From: Nothopassalora personata
Taxonomy: Eukaryota; Ascomycota; Dothideomycetes; Mycosphaerellales; Mycosphaerellaceae
DNA length: 64,000 nucleotides
NCBI GenBank assembly: GCA_033816765.1
Contig: CM066294.1
Span: forward strand, 2,170,001-2,234,000
Direction of reading: 5' to 3'
This document shows positions 22,330 through 33,850 of this stretch, one piece after another (position 1 is the stretch's first letter; every line of letters starts with the position of its first letter). The notes beneath the pieces are model-generated. The model saw only the letters and a program-made list of their open reading frames with translations. It was not told the origin of the DNA and did not search any database. Made by a program: the position numbers and the translations under genes.

Positions 22330-25300
22330 TTAAGCGTTATTATTACCCCCTAAGGTAATACGGCTAGTGTTAGTATCTATAGTAGGCGCTAAGGAGCGTG
22401 GATCTACGCCTTTCTTAGCTATGTTAAGTAGCTTCACGAAGTGCTTATACTTTTGTAGTAGTAGTAGCTTAGTGAGCCTATCTATAGGCATGTCGTTAGT
22501 GTTAAGATACCGAATCTCGATATCTCCTCGTTAGTCTCTCTAGCGGAGCTAATAGTAATAGATGTTAATATAGCGTAGCTTAGTGTTAAGCTTTTACCCT
22601 TACTAGTTAATAAGTCGAATGGTCTAGGTATTGTTATAGTATAGGTGTATGCACTAGTTAAACTCGAGATAGATCTCGGCGAAGATACGTTCCTACTAGA
22701 TTAGCTCTAATACCGCTTATAATAGGCTAAGGAGTTCGGCTTCGGTTAAGGAATTAGTAATAGTAATCTACTTAGAGGCTTTATAATCGACTAGTCCGCC
22801 GAATAGTATAAAGATCTATCCGCTAGAGCTAGTCCTATCGACGTTTATGCCGTAGGAGGCATCTAATGCGCCGAAGAACTTATAGTTCTTACCGAGATGT
22901 TTAGGTTAACTATATAGGCTAGTAATATGCTTACTAGCGCTATATATAAGGTAGAGGTTCTTAGTCTCTAGGAGGTAGCGTAGGTACTAATCCGTAAGCT
23001 TTAGATACGTATCCGTTAGCTTAGTTAGGTACTACGAGAGTATTAATAAGGAGAAGGCGATGTCTAGGCGTATATGTATTGCTACAAAGTTTAGAGACCT
23101 AATGCGCTATTAGTACGTAAGGATCTTTATAGCATCTATAACATAGCCCTTAGGTACTGTCTAGTCGAGGTGTTAATCTACTAGTACTATTGTCTTACGT
23201 ACGCTAGTAGATATACTAAACTTAGCGGCGAGCTTCTTAATGTAGTCCTCTTATAAGAGCTATAGTAGTCTCTTTTGCCGGTCTCGTATTACCTTAATCC
23301 CTAAGAACTAGGTTAGGTCTCCGAGCTCGTACATCTCGTATACGTTAAGAAGCCGGTACTTAATGTGTGTAGCATAGGCCTTATTCTTACGATAGTAGAG
23401 CATAACTAGGTCGTCTACGTAGAAGAAGAACATAACCTTATCGTTATAGTAGATACATTTAGAGTCTAATAGGGGAACTAGGCCTAGGGAGGCAAGCGTT
23501 GTAGTAAGACAGTTATACTAAAGGAGAGGGGATTCCTTAAGTCCGTAGAGGGCCTTAACTAGTTTAAGAGCATAACTATTACGTTCGATTCTAGGAGGTA
23601 GTTATAGGTACATAGTGTACGGTAGGTCCGAATTTAGAAAGGCATTTATAACATTAAACTATTTAGCTTCTAGGTCGAAGCTCGCGGCTATAGTATAGTA
23701 GAGGCGGAACATGCTTCCTAGTAGTGTAGTAGCGTATGTATCTAAGTGTGTGCCCTATAGATCGCCTCTTACGCATAGCCGGGCCTTAAAGCTCTTTAGC
23801 ATACTATACTTATCTAGCTTATACTTATACACCTACTTTAGCGGCAGTAGTAGCTAAAGTCCCTCCTCTTCTTACTAAGCATCATAATCCTTCTCTTACT
23901 AAGTTGCCCATTTAAATGTACTAGTAGAGATTGCCTTAGTAAACTCCTTAGCTATAGCTTTACGCTATTATTAGGCGAAGCGGTGCTTTATAGCGGTACG
24001 GTAGTTTAGAGGTTCGGGCGGAAGGTTATCGCGGTGCATCGACGTAATAGTGTTAACACGGCGTAGAGGAGAGAAGTCGCGTATACGTTCGGATCGAAGG
24101 ACATCGTAGTACTTACGGCCTAGATAACGAGGTCTCTAGCGGATGCCCGCTATCTAGCTAATAATAACGTTAGCAACCATAATATTATGTAGAGCATAGT
24201 AGAAGTAGGCCGTTCTAAGTCTCTTACCGGATCCGGTAAGGGCGTAATTAGTATTAGCGGAAAAGTTATCTATTTAGCTAAGTTCTTCGAAGGGGATTGT
24301 AGGTAGAGCGGTAGCGACATTTAAAGTCGTCGAAGCATCTACTATAAGCTCCTCACGATCTTCCTCTATGAGGGCATCCATTAACTGCTATTATAGTGTA
24401 TTAATATACTATTGTTTAGACGCATTACTGTTATTTACCGCGTTATTGTTGTAGTTAGAGTTCTCTATGCTCTTATTAGTCGCTAGTTCGACCCCGGATT
24501 TAACCTAGTCTCGTAAAAGTATAGGGGTTATAGCGTCATTTATTAATAGCTAATTAGGTAGCTCGAAACTGCTGCCACTTTCTAGGTAGTTAAATGCTAC
24601 TAAGGAGCGGTGCTCTAGCTAGTGTAGTTCTTGCCTAAGGAGGAGTTAATAGGCGTTTTAATAGTATTAACGAGGGTTTTAATGGAGCGGCTACTATTAG
24701 GCCTGTTCTTCCATCCCCTCGGCCTATACTATGTCGTGCTTATAGTAAGCTACATATAGGTCGTAGTACTATTTAGGCTCTTTAGCCGGTTCTACCGTCG
24801 CGATGTTCTTAATAGGGGTTAAGTAACTAGCAGTAAGAATTGATAGGTCGTAGAACGTGGTCTTATTAAAGAGGACGTCCTTTACCCGTATAACCCTATC
24901 TTTCGATAGGTCCTACACCCGGTAGATGTTAGTGGAGTTATAGCCTACAAGATAGCCGATAAGGGCGCGTTCTTAGAGTTTCTTAGTCTTACCTAGTTAG
25001 TCCGGTCCATAGATAAATACGTAGGCTAGGTAGCCGTAGACTACTATATAGCCTACATTTAGTACACGACTAGTTGCTAATTCGAACGGAGTCTTCCATC
25101 CTTTTAACTAGATTAGTAATCGCTAGAGGATGTAGTAGGCTACTACGGTGCATTCGTTCTAGAGCTTCTTAGGTAGGCGAGCGTAGATGCGGATTGTGCG
25201 TAACATCGTAATAATAACGCCGCCCGCTCGTTCTACTAGGTCCTAGTTTACACTGTAATTAGCAGTATTGTGCTATTTAATTTAATTGCTATTAATGGTG

Positions 25301-27632
25301 GATCTAAACCTCTTTCTAATGGCTAGTTCATTATCGCTATAGAAGTACATAAACCTTCGGCTAATGAAATTAATGAAGCTTAATAGGCTATTGAAGCAGG
25401 TAAGTACTGATTGCTAATCCCTATTCCTAACGGTAAATTAAAAGTAACTATAGGTATCTAGATCGTAGAAATGGACTATATAGCGGTCACTATTGAAGGC
25501 TAGTGTAAATTCGGCTAAATCCATAGCTATGTACCCGTAGGGTGTTATCGTTCTAATAGGTTGCACCCTATTAGTTACTTTATGGGCTTTAGTAAGACTA
25601 CATACTCTATAGTATGTAGTAAGGGGTACTTTAGGTGCATTAGGGTTAATAACCACCCCCTCAACTCTAAACGGAAGCTAGTTAATACGTTTAGCGCTAA
25701 TATAGCCAAAGATTTAGTACTACTAGCGGCCTAAGAGCTTACGGTATTTAATAGGGGTCCTACTAGATGTTACTACACCTTTAGTACCCCCTATGCTATT
25801 TATTACTACTATAACGGTACGGTCGCCGTTAGAGTCCTAAATAGGCGGTGTTTAGATAGTATTACCCTTACTAATTGTACTAATAAAGTGCGCTATGCGC
25901 TACTTCTTAGTAATCTTTAGTAGGATGCTCCTATTATTGCTCGATAGCTATTTATAGACTATCTCTAACTAAGGCGGTGTAACTACCTTAAAGAAGGGGA
26001 TTGTGCTAGTAGGGCGGTGTAGATCTATTAATTTCTTATTATTATAATAGACTAAATTGGTACGTCCGTGCTACTAAAGTCTAGCCGTCTCTATACGTAA
26101 GTAGGAGATAACGTTTATATAAAAGCCTAGGCAATAGGCTACATCTAATAGGGTAAATAGTATCCCCTCTATCTTTATACGAACCTTACCTAATGCGGTA
26201 ATAGGGAATGTCGTAGTTCCGGCTTAGATTAATAAGGTGGTTAGGCGCTCTATAATGAATTCTACGCCCTACTAGTTATAGTAATTAATGACATGGGTGT
26301 CCGAGCAGTTGTCGTATACCTAGTAATCCCTAAAGTTAAAGCTTAATTAGCTTATCGAGCTCGAAAGGATAGTAAGACTAGTGAAGCCGTGCGGTGCGGC
26401 CTTACCCTTAGCAATTGCCTTATCTCGTTCCTTATCCGTGCGGCTATTGCGGTTTAGAACACCTAGTAAGCGTTCACTATTATTGCCTAAGTAGTAGTTA
26501 ATAAAGTGCTTCTAGTACTTCTTCTACTGCTCCGAGCGCTAATCCTTTAATAGACGCTTCTTAGGGTTAACTATATTATATAAATAGAGGTTCTTATAGT
26601 AGTTATCCTTAGGCTCGCCGGTAATGTTCTAGTAGCCGCTTAGCTTATTACTACTCTTATTGTCCTTATTGCTACGGTTACGGCTCTTGTCGCCGCGGCT
26701 ACGACGACGGTCGTTATTATTGTTCCTACCGACTGTGCCTACTGTAGGCGCTAGTAGTGGAGGCTCGTCCTCTACTAAGGGTTCGCCTATAAAGGTTACG
26801 AAGACTAATCGACCGTTCGTAGTAACTAGGGTAGTATCGCGTATCTATTCGAGGTATCGCTTAGTAAGTTTACTAAGAGAGAGCTTATTACGCTTCTACT
26901 CGTTATATAGTGATGCTCTATAGGTAGGAGTTTTCTACTATATCGTAAGTAGGAAGTGTCGTAGTAGGTCTCCGTACTCGGTATAGTTACAATCTAGCAT
27001 CTTAGTCTATAGCACTAGCTAGTCTAAGCACTAGTCGTTAATCCTTCGGGCTTAGCTCTTCTAAAGCCTATTTAGCTCTAGTGTAAGTTATCGCTTACGT
27101 AGTATGTCGTCTAGTCTATACTGTATCTTTAGAGCCTAGTACTTGCCTCTAAGAGTACGTTTCCTATGTATAAGCTCTTAGCCTAGCTCCGTAGTAGTAC
27201 GGATTAGGTAGGTAACTAGTTTAGACCTTACTACGGTAAAGATGTTATACATCCGCTACCTACGCTTAGCGTCCGACTAACGGAGCTTAATAAGCTCTTT
27301 ATCTACCGCCGTAGCGTCTTTAGTAGTGTATACTAATTAGATTTACTCGAACGTTAAGTATACCGGCTCTATTAGCTCGGTAGTAGTATCGTTCGGATCT
27401 ACATACTTCTAGATGTTTAGAGACTTAGCGTAGAGCTCTAACTAACGGTTAAACTTATCCTATTAGTTATGACTCTTAAGAACGATAGTAGCGTACGGTA
27501 AAGTACCGGTACTACCGGGTGTCTCGGTAGTCGCTATAACGGTATTAATAGGCCTAATGAAAGTTCCTATAGGTCTACTAGGGTCACTACACTACTATGC
27601 AATAGTTGCTAATAGGATAATAATAGATCCTA
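22330..27632 (-). pseudogene. Element E Copia polyprotein remnant
   Basis: Reading on the minus strand: gag (about 26650-27600), a protease-like site VYDNCSDTHV near 26290-26330, integrase at 25438-25656 (CSLTKAHKV...YIAMDLAEFT, then HFYDLDTYSYF), and reverse transcriptase with an intact FFFYVDDLVM at about 23405-23435. The RNase H/C-terminal part (LNTNDMPIDRLTKLL) lies near 22400-22520. The catalytic YVDD survives because its Asp codons are GAC GAC, which contain no RIP target. Elsewhere TAG/TAA stops abound. Confidence 0.75.
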
Positions 27633-27829
27633 TATTAAGGGGATGTCGTAATGTATAGTACGCCTACGACCTACTAGTCGTAGATGAACTAATTCTTGCC
27701 TTTTATTCAAGACGCATCGCGCGTCGTAAGGTGTACTTATACGTATTACGTGCGGCTTAGTAGTCGGTCGCGACCGCATGTTATATGTAAGGCTACATAT
27801 AAGGGTTAGCTACTAGGCTACCCCTTACA
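27633..27829 (-). repeat. Element B 3' LTR
   Basis: 197 bp, TATTAAGGGG...CCCCTTACA, same family as the LTRs of element A. Confidence 0.9.
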
Positions 27830-28130
27830 ATTGCCTCCTCTCCCGTGCGAGCTGTCCTTAGCTCGCTAGTTACTACGTAGAGGTTCCTATGTACTTCTAG
27901 AACTATAGTTACTATACGGCCTATATGCGGGTTACGTGCGTATCGTTATGTAGGTATAGGTAAGTGAGGCTTAGTTACTATACCGACGTAGCTAGTTAGG
28001 GGCATAAAACTCTAGCCTAACCTAGCCCTTTCTTAGTACGCTCCCTAGCTCATTACCTTCGCTACACTACTACTACGTACCCGTACCGCACCATTATCGT
28101 AAGCGCCTCGCTAGTATCATTATTATTATT

Positions 28131-29149
28131 ATGTCTACCGTGCCCTCCCCGCTACCGTTCTCCGGCCGCTCCGCCTCCTCTAGTAGTACTAGTAGCGACA
28201 GTACTACTAGTACCGTAGAAGACGAGCGCCGCTAGGCGGCTCTAGTGCGCGACGCCCCTAGAACGCCTAGTAGTCGCAAGCGACTAGCATTACCCTCGTA
28301 GCTACTAACGCCCTCGCTAGCTACTAAGCTCTCGTAGAGAATTAATATATATATACGGTACCTCCCGTACTTCGTTAGGGGTAAGTCTCTACGCGCGTCG
28401 CCTACGATTCGTATGCTAACTACTTACTAGACGAGGCCGATAACTGTAATAGTATCACTACCGGCGAGCTCCTAAAGAAGTATAGCCGCTATAGGTGTAG
28501 TAAACATAGCTACGTGCCTAATACTAGCTACGCTATCGCCTCGCTAGTAAGCCGCCTACGCGCCGCGCGGTCCTAGCGCGACTTCCTTACGGCTATAATG
28601 GGCTAGGCGCCTATAGACCTCTAGTAGTAGGAGCTAGTAGAGTAGATCCGCCTATATACCTAGCTAGGTAACGACATTAAGGAGGTAAGTCGCTACTTCG
28701 CTCGTGCGAGTCGACTACTACTCGCGGGGGAGGGCTCTAGTACGTCCCCTATGCTTCGGCTAATCCTTTCTATAGGCTATTAGGTAGTTTAATGCCTATA
28801 AGCATAAGCGTACCGGGGAGACCCGTATACGTGCCTCCGCCGCCGCCGCTACTACTACCGCCGCCCCGGCCGCCGAAGCCCTCGCGCTCTAGTAGGAGTA
28901 GAACCGCGCCCTTAATAGGCTGTTCGAACTCGGCCGCGCCGTAAGTCGCATGTTCCTCGCCTACGTGTACCCTACTAACCGTAGTCCTAGTTCCTATAGG
29001 CGTAGAATATCGATACTACCGCCGCCGACTAGGCATTCTTACCTAAGTTACTACGTGACGACAACTAAGGCGCTCGCCTTATACGCTACTCGCGGGCTCC
29101 TCGCCTACTACTACTCTACGTAGCCCCTAGTAGGCGCGCTACTCTTTAG
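28131..29149 (+). pseudogene. Antisense gene of element B with three spliceosomal introns
   Basis: The structure is the same as in element A, base for base in length: exons 28131-28380, 28431-28684, 28776-28940 and 29000-29149, with introns of 50, 91 and 59 nt each starting GTAAGT. Intron 1 has a TGCTAAC branch site where A has ACTAAC. Intron 2 has GCTAAT where A has GCTAAC. The spliced frame carries only TAG/TAA internal stops. It is convergent with the minus-strand pol, which ends about 40-50 bp further right. The function is unknown. The copies differ by scattered CA/TA and TG/TA changes, so RIP acted on each copy. Confidence 0.62.
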
Positions 29150-29716
29150 CTTTTATTTTGTTTATAGTTAAGAAAAGTTTTATTTATGCTCTAGTACTAG
29201 TCTTATTTACTTCTCCCTAACGCCTTATAGTCGGCTACTATACAATCTGCATTCGCGAGGCCCTCCGCCGGTTCCTAGCTATTGTACTCCTCTAGCTAGT
29301 CCTTCTACTAGACTAGATACTATAGCTTGCCCTTACGCTTACGCCTATCTAGTACTACCTCTACCTTATACTCTCCGTCCTTATTAGCTAGAGGGGGTAC
29401 GGGTCTATCCTTATCGCTACCGATATACGGCTCGAGGAGAGAGACATAGAAGACGTTATAGAGCCTTAAGTCGGCTAGTAGCGCTAGGCGGTACGCCTAC
29501 GAACCGATAGCGTCCGTAATGCGGTATAGGCCGATAAACTTCGGACCTATCTTCTTCTTTAGTACTACTAACTTAAGGTTCTTCGTTAATAATAGGACTA
29601 AGTTACCTACGCGGTAGGTCTTAGCTTAGTAGGTCTTATTATAGTAGCGAGCCTAGCTTTCTACTATAGCCTTCTATCGCTCCTCGAGTATAGCGCGTAG
29701 TTTTCGTATACGACTC

Positions 29717-29909
29717 TGTCACCGTACCGGCGCCCACTCACCTCGATCCGCGCGCACGTGCGTGGGCACCACAAGCGCGCCGCTGACTAAGCCGCTGACT
29801 AATCGGCTTGGCGCTCCCTTAAGTATCTCGCGCTCTCCGCGCCTCTCTTAGATAGCTATCTATTCGACTTGTACCTTATCCGACCACGTGCTTGCACCTG
29901 CTTGTGACA
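29717..29909 (+). repeat. Element F 5' LTR with promoter
   Basis: 193 bp. TTAAGTA at 29819-29825 is a TATA-like box about 33-39 bp upstream of ATCTATTCGA (29858-29867), the inferred transcript start, because the primer-binding site is complementary to it. Confidence 0.88.
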
Positions 29910-29921
29910 CTTCGAATAGAT
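29910..29921 (+). other. Element F self-priming primer-binding site
   Basis: CTTCGAATAGAT directly follows the LTR. Its bases 29912-29921 are the exact reverse complement of ATCTATTCGA in the LTR at 29858-29867. In Tf1/sushi-type elements the first bases of the transcript fold back on the primer site in this way, so no tRNA is needed. Confidence 0.7.
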
Positions 29922-30059
29922 CATCACCAACGTGTAGAGAGACACGAGAAGCTGCATTCGGGAGATTGCAGAGAAACCGCGACAGCACAAGGTGCTGAGA
30001 TCAGGTGTTGGACTCGACTGAGTCGCACCTTGAAGTAGGTCATAGCTAACACAGCAGCA

Positions 30060-32132
30060 ATGGCAAGACCCACCGGCACCGGCGCGCCAGGCGCAGGCGC
30101 AGAGAACACTGACCGACGCGTCCATCGCGCGTCCCTTAGTAGATCATCCTTCTTCACCCTCCCACCTGATCCGCCGGATCCCAACAGCGCGAACCCAGCC
30201 CAGGCGACTCAGACCCAAGGACGAGAAGAGGATATTGTGAACAAGCTCCTCGACGAGAACAACCAGTACCGCAAGCAGCATAAGAAAGTGTTCGACCAAC
30301 TCCAAGAGATTGAAGAGGAGGAAGCCGAAACAGAACTGAACTTGGCTGATCTGTGCGGGCACGAGTTCATCGAGGATGAGACAGAAGACGAAGGAGCGGG
30401 CACGAGTGCAAGCGCACCTGAGAGGAGGGTTACTATCGACAACTTCCAGGAAGCTTTTGACTCACTGAATGGGCTGAACGCCGATAAGTTCAAGAAGACG
30501 GTCAACGACCACCCTCAAGCGATCCACAAGATCCTGTGCGACATCGAGTCAGACCATCGCCGCACACACAAACTAAATGCGACACTCGAGATGGCCAACC
30601 GCATCAACCTCCGTAAGGCGCAAGATGCAAAGGACCAGATGGACCGACTCGAGGATGCGATTGGTGAGGAACAAGCGGAGAACACCACTCTCAAGGAGGA
30701 AATCACCAAGTTGAAGGAGGAGATCGCAAAGCACGATAACACCATCAACGTCGACCCCGATGAACTTATCCAAGCCAAGGCTGATACGGCCAAGGCCACG
30801 GAAGCTAAGAAGCTGTACCGCACCCAGTGCAAGGCAGCTGAGGCCAAGCTTGTAGCTGCCGAGGAACGCATTGCTGAGCTCGAGAAGCAAAAGAAGGAAC
30901 GAGGGCGGTCCAAGGAGAAACAGGACCCACCTCCGCAGAGAACGGAGTCCGAAGAGTCGCTGGAGCGTCGCCAGAATGGCGGCAAGCCAAACAAGCCTCA
31001 GAAGTCCGGCAAGCCCACGAAGAACAACGGAGATCCTGATTCGTCTGACTCTTCGGACGACGAGGATGGTGACAAGGACAAGAACCGCAAGAACAGTCGC
31101 AAGAGCGGTAGTCGCGAGAGGGCTAGTAAGAAGACGGACTCAGATGGCAACCCCATCTCGGCATACACCACATATGATGCCAACATGACTACCGGCATCA
31201 AGTCTTCTACCGAACCGAAGGCCCCTACCAAGTTCGACCCGAAGAGCGACGACATCAAGTTTCAAGAATGGCAGCGTGCTGCTGAAGCTAAGCTGCAAGC
31301 ATCCAAGTACCGTACAGTAAAGGACTCCCTTCAAAACGTCCAGAGCTGGCTGAAGAACGGCGCTTGGACATATGTCGACTCAAAGATTCCTAGTCTCACC
31401 AAGTCCACGGATGGCACAACTACCCAGTATGCCTCCGTTGATGAGATGATGGAGGATCTGGCTAAGCGCTACGGCACCCGCAACGCCCACGCCAACGCCA
31501 TGACCAAGCTCAACACTCTTCAGCAAGGCGACAAGGAGAAGTTCAGCGACTTCTACCCATCCTTCCGCGAGAACGCCGACATCGTCAATCTGGACAACGG
31601 CGCCGAGGAGAAGAAGCTCGAGAAGGACTTCTTACTCCGCAAGCTGAATGCGCGCTACGACAACCGCATTATGAACGAGGATACGGCCAAGATGACTCTC
31701 GAACAAGTTGTCTCAGCACTGTACGATTACGAGGACAAGTTTGAAGCCTACGACCTTAAGCACGGCAAGACCAGCAACAAGACCCAAGGTGACAAGAAGA
31801 ACACCAAGGGTGGCGATGACAAGAAGGATAGCACTTCGAGCGGTGGAGGCAACACGAACACCACTACCAACCCGAATGCTAAGACCAAGTGGGCTGACCG
31901 TCCTCAGCAGTATCAGCACATCCAGCCTCTGGATGCGACTCGAGCCCAAGAATGCATCGACCAGAATCGGTGTCTGAAGTGCGAAGAAGAGGGACACCGC
32001 CGCGTTGACACAGACCAGTGTCCACTGCGCGATGTTGCCCGCCGTCCTTTCGCACCAGGTTACAACCCAAGCAACAACCGTCGCAATGGTGGTGGCAATG
32101 CCAACAACAACGGCGGCGCGGGAAACGCCTAG
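30060..32132 (+). CDS. Element F Gag, 690 aa
   Basis: This is an intact structural polyprotein. Residues about 1-60 are Pro/Ala/Ser-rich. About 60-280 are charged and coiled-coil-like (DENNQYRKQHKKVFDQLQEI, later EEQAENTTLKEEITKLKEEI). A basic linker follows. About 385-580 form the capsid-like Retrotrans_gag region (FQEWQRAAEAKLQ, then MTKLNTLQQGDKEKFSDFY). Near the end comes a zinc-knuckle variant C-x2-C-x4-H-x7-C (CLKCEEEGHRRVDTDQC), longer than the usual C-x2-C-x4-H-x4-C. It would package the element RNA. Codon use is GC-rich and unlike the surrounding RIPed DNA. The ATG at 30060 is preceded by the 150-nt leader after the primer site. Confidence 0.88.
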   Translation: MARPTGTGAPGAGAENTDRRVHRASLSRSSFFTLPPDPPDPNSANPAQATQTQGREEDIVNKLLDENNQYRKQHKKVFDQLQEIEEEEAETELNLADLCGHEFIEDETEDEGAGTSASAPERRVTIDNFQEAFDSLNGLNADKFKKTVNDHPQAIHKILCDIESDHRRTHKLNATLEMANRINLRKAQDAKDQMDRLEDAIGEEQAENTTLKEEITKLKEEIAKHDNTINVDPDELIQAKADTAKATEAKKLYRTQCKAAEAKLVAAEERIAELEKQKKERGRSKEKQDPPPQRTESEESLERRQNGGKPNKPQKSGKPTKNNGDPDSSDSSDDEDGDKDKNRKNSRKSGSRERASKKTDSDGNPISAYTTYDANMTTGIKSSTEPKAPTKFDPKSDDIKFQEWQRAAEAKLQASKYRTVKDSLQNVQSWLKNGAWTYVDSKIPSLTKSTDGTTTQYASVDEMMEDLAKRYGTRNAHANAMTKLNTLQQGDKEKFSDFYPSFRENADIVNLDNGAEEKKLEKDFLLRKLNARYDNRIMNEDTAKMTLEQVVSALYDYEDKFEAYDLKHGKTSNKTQGDKKNTKGGDDKKDSTSSGGGNTNTTTNPNAKTKWADRPQQYQHIQPLDATRAQECIDQNRCLKCEEEGHRRVDTDQCPLRDVARRPFAPGYNPSNNRRNGGGNANNNGGAGNA

Positions 32133-32162
32133 TCCACTCTGTGAGCGCAACACACAGTGGAC
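32120..32162 (+). promoter_or_regulatory. -1 ribosomal frameshift signal between Gag and Pol of element F
   Basis: A slippery heptamer GGGAAAC (32120-32126) sits in the gag frame as G GGA AAC. A 5-nt spacer follows, overlapping the gag stop at 32130-32132. A stem then pairs 32132-32138 and 32141-32143 with 32153-32162 (GTCCACT/AGTGGAC and GTG/CAC, with a 2-nt bulge and a 9-nt loop). Slippage by -1 gives G-K-R-L-V-H-S, exactly the pol reading frame. Confidence 0.8.
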
Positions 32163-33562
32163 CGCACGAGTCACGAGTACAAGAGCATGAACATGAGCAA
32201 GGACCTCCTGAGAGAGGCAAGGTTTTGAGCATATCGGCACACTCCCTGCTGGCTGCAAACCACTCTGTAGATGAACACAATCCAGTGATAGCTTCTCATT
32301 TGGTTATGCCATGCACAGTGAATGGAAAGATCCCTGCTCAAACCTTTCATGATGATGGTGCTAACTCTACGTACTTCGACATCGACTTTGCGCGCAGAAA
32401 TAACCTTGATATGATACAACTGCCCAACCCCATGGGGCTGATGTTAGCAGACGGCCAACCTGCTAGTGACCTAATCACTCACAGAACAACGGCACAGATC
32501 CAGATCGGCGACCACGTGGAGACAAGGTCTGGTTACTGCGCATCACTGGAATATGATGTAGTCCTCGGCCGACCCTGGCACGACGAGCATCAGCCTGTGT
32601 TCCACTATGCGTCAGGAACCATGACTCTGTTCTCAGCCTATTGCCGCGCCAACTGCTTGAGGAGCACTGAACCCGTATGCGTGCAGTCTATCAACGACAA
32701 AGGAACCACGCCGGTGTGCATCCTGCAGACCGAAATGCCAGTGCTCGAACCCTCCAGATCCAACTTCGCTAACTACGTACGACCTTACGTAGAGGATGAA
32801 GATGAACCCGTCCCAGCTGTGGTTCAGGAGACACACAACACGAAGGCAGCCATGCGGCATGCAGTAGACCTTGAAGAAGAACTGGAAGCATCACACCACG
32901 CCCGTAAGCCATTACCTGCTGATGGTCCTGACACTCTGAAGCGTCCGGCTCGACACACCAAGAAGGCGCCGAAGCCTATGCCAGAAGAACCCGAGATCGA
33001 TATCAAACCCATCACGGCAGAGGCGCTTAGGCGAATGAGTCGCAGGCAAGGCTGTGAAATTCATATGATGTGGATGTTTGATCCGAAAGAAGACCTTGAC
33101 AAACAAGTCGCTCGCGATCCCCTCTCAGCTTGTGCGCTGAAGGCATTCGGCATGCGAGCTAAGCCCGTAAGAGGAGGCACGGCTGCGATGTTGGTGGACT
33201 CCAACACTCAGGAGAACATGGACAGATTGGAGAAGTCCCCGGGTGATTACACCCAGCGACAACTCAATGCATCTGCCGTGTCAGCCGACGACTATCAGCG
33301 ATTCATGAACGGCAAAGACAAAGACCAAGATCCTACCCCTTTGCTGCCGGTTGAATTCCGAGAAATGGCCAGACTGTTCAGCCGCAAGGAGGCAGACAAG
33401 GTGCCACCAAGGAGACCAGGTGTGGACCACGAGATCAAACTGAAGAACGGTCAAACCCCTCCGTTTCGAAGACCATACTCCTTCTCCGCTCGGGAAAACG
33501 AGGTCATTAAAAAATGGGTCGATGACCAGCTCGAAAAAGGCTTCATCCATCGCAGTGTGTAG
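32123..33562 (+). CDS. Element F Pol fragment: protease and RT N-terminus, truncated
   Basis: Expressed after -1 frameshifting from gag (open frame from about 32018, functional part after 32123). A retropepsin-like domain shows FHDDGANSTYFDIDFA, with DGA at the active-site position, and VVLGRPWHDEHQPVF as the flap/core motif. A long linker follows. The very start of reverse transcriptase is recognisable: PPRRPGVDHEIKLKNGQ, PPFRRPYSFSARE, LEKGFIHRS. The frame then stops at 33560-33562, just before the RT palm. The catalytic boxes, RNase H and integrase are absent. The protease may still be active on Gag, which is inference. Confidence 0.8.
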   Translation, partial: KRLVHSVSATHSGPHESRVQEHEHEQGPPERGKVLSISAHSLLAANHSVDEHNPVIASHLVMPCTVNGKIPAQTFHDDGANSTYFDIDFARRNNLDMIQLPNPMGLMLADGQPASDLITHRTTAQIQIGDHVETRSGYCASLEYDVVLGRPWHDEHQPVFHYASGTMTLFSAYCRANCLRSTEPVCVQSINDKGTTPVCILQTEMPVLEPSRSNFANYVRPYVEDEDEPVPAVVQETHNTKAAMRHAVDLEEELEASHHARKPLPADGPDTLKRPARHTKKAPKPMPEEPEIDIKPITAEALRRMSRRQGCEIHMMWMFDPKEDLDKQVARDPLSACALKAFGMRAKPVRGGTAAMLVDSNTQENMDRLEKSPGDYTQRQLNASAVSADDYQRFMNGKDKDQDPTPLLPVEFREMARLFSRKEADKVPPRRPGVDHEIKLKNGQTPPFRRPYSFSARENEVIKKWVDDQLEKGFIHRSV

Positions 33563-33850
33563 CCGCCTGGATGGCGCGAGTCACTACGGCACAGGGTACC
33601 TGTGTGAAGAGCTGGGTACACACACCGAGAAAGACACCGTCCGGACAGTAGCTGAGGCTGCTGCGCCGTGTCGCCGCGAAAGTCTGCCTGCGTTACGTAG
33701 CGTCATAGATGGTTACGCGGAGGACGAGGAAGTCGACACTGTGACGGATGATGAGTTGATAGACGACGAGAAGTTCGCGAAGGCAATGATGGATACGATG
33801 GATAGGAGAGGACAGAGTGCTCCGGAGCGCACTCTCAGAGGGGGGGGTAG
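33563..33850 (+). pseudogene. Element F Pol C-terminal stub after the internal deletion
   Basis: A plus frame different from that of the protease reads an acidic tail (EDEEVDTVTDDELIDDEKF, MMDTMDRRGQSAPERTLRGGG) running to the polypurine tract. It looks like the end of a Gypsy polyprotein joined out of frame to the RT start. The junction lies near 33555-33600. Confidence 0.6.
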
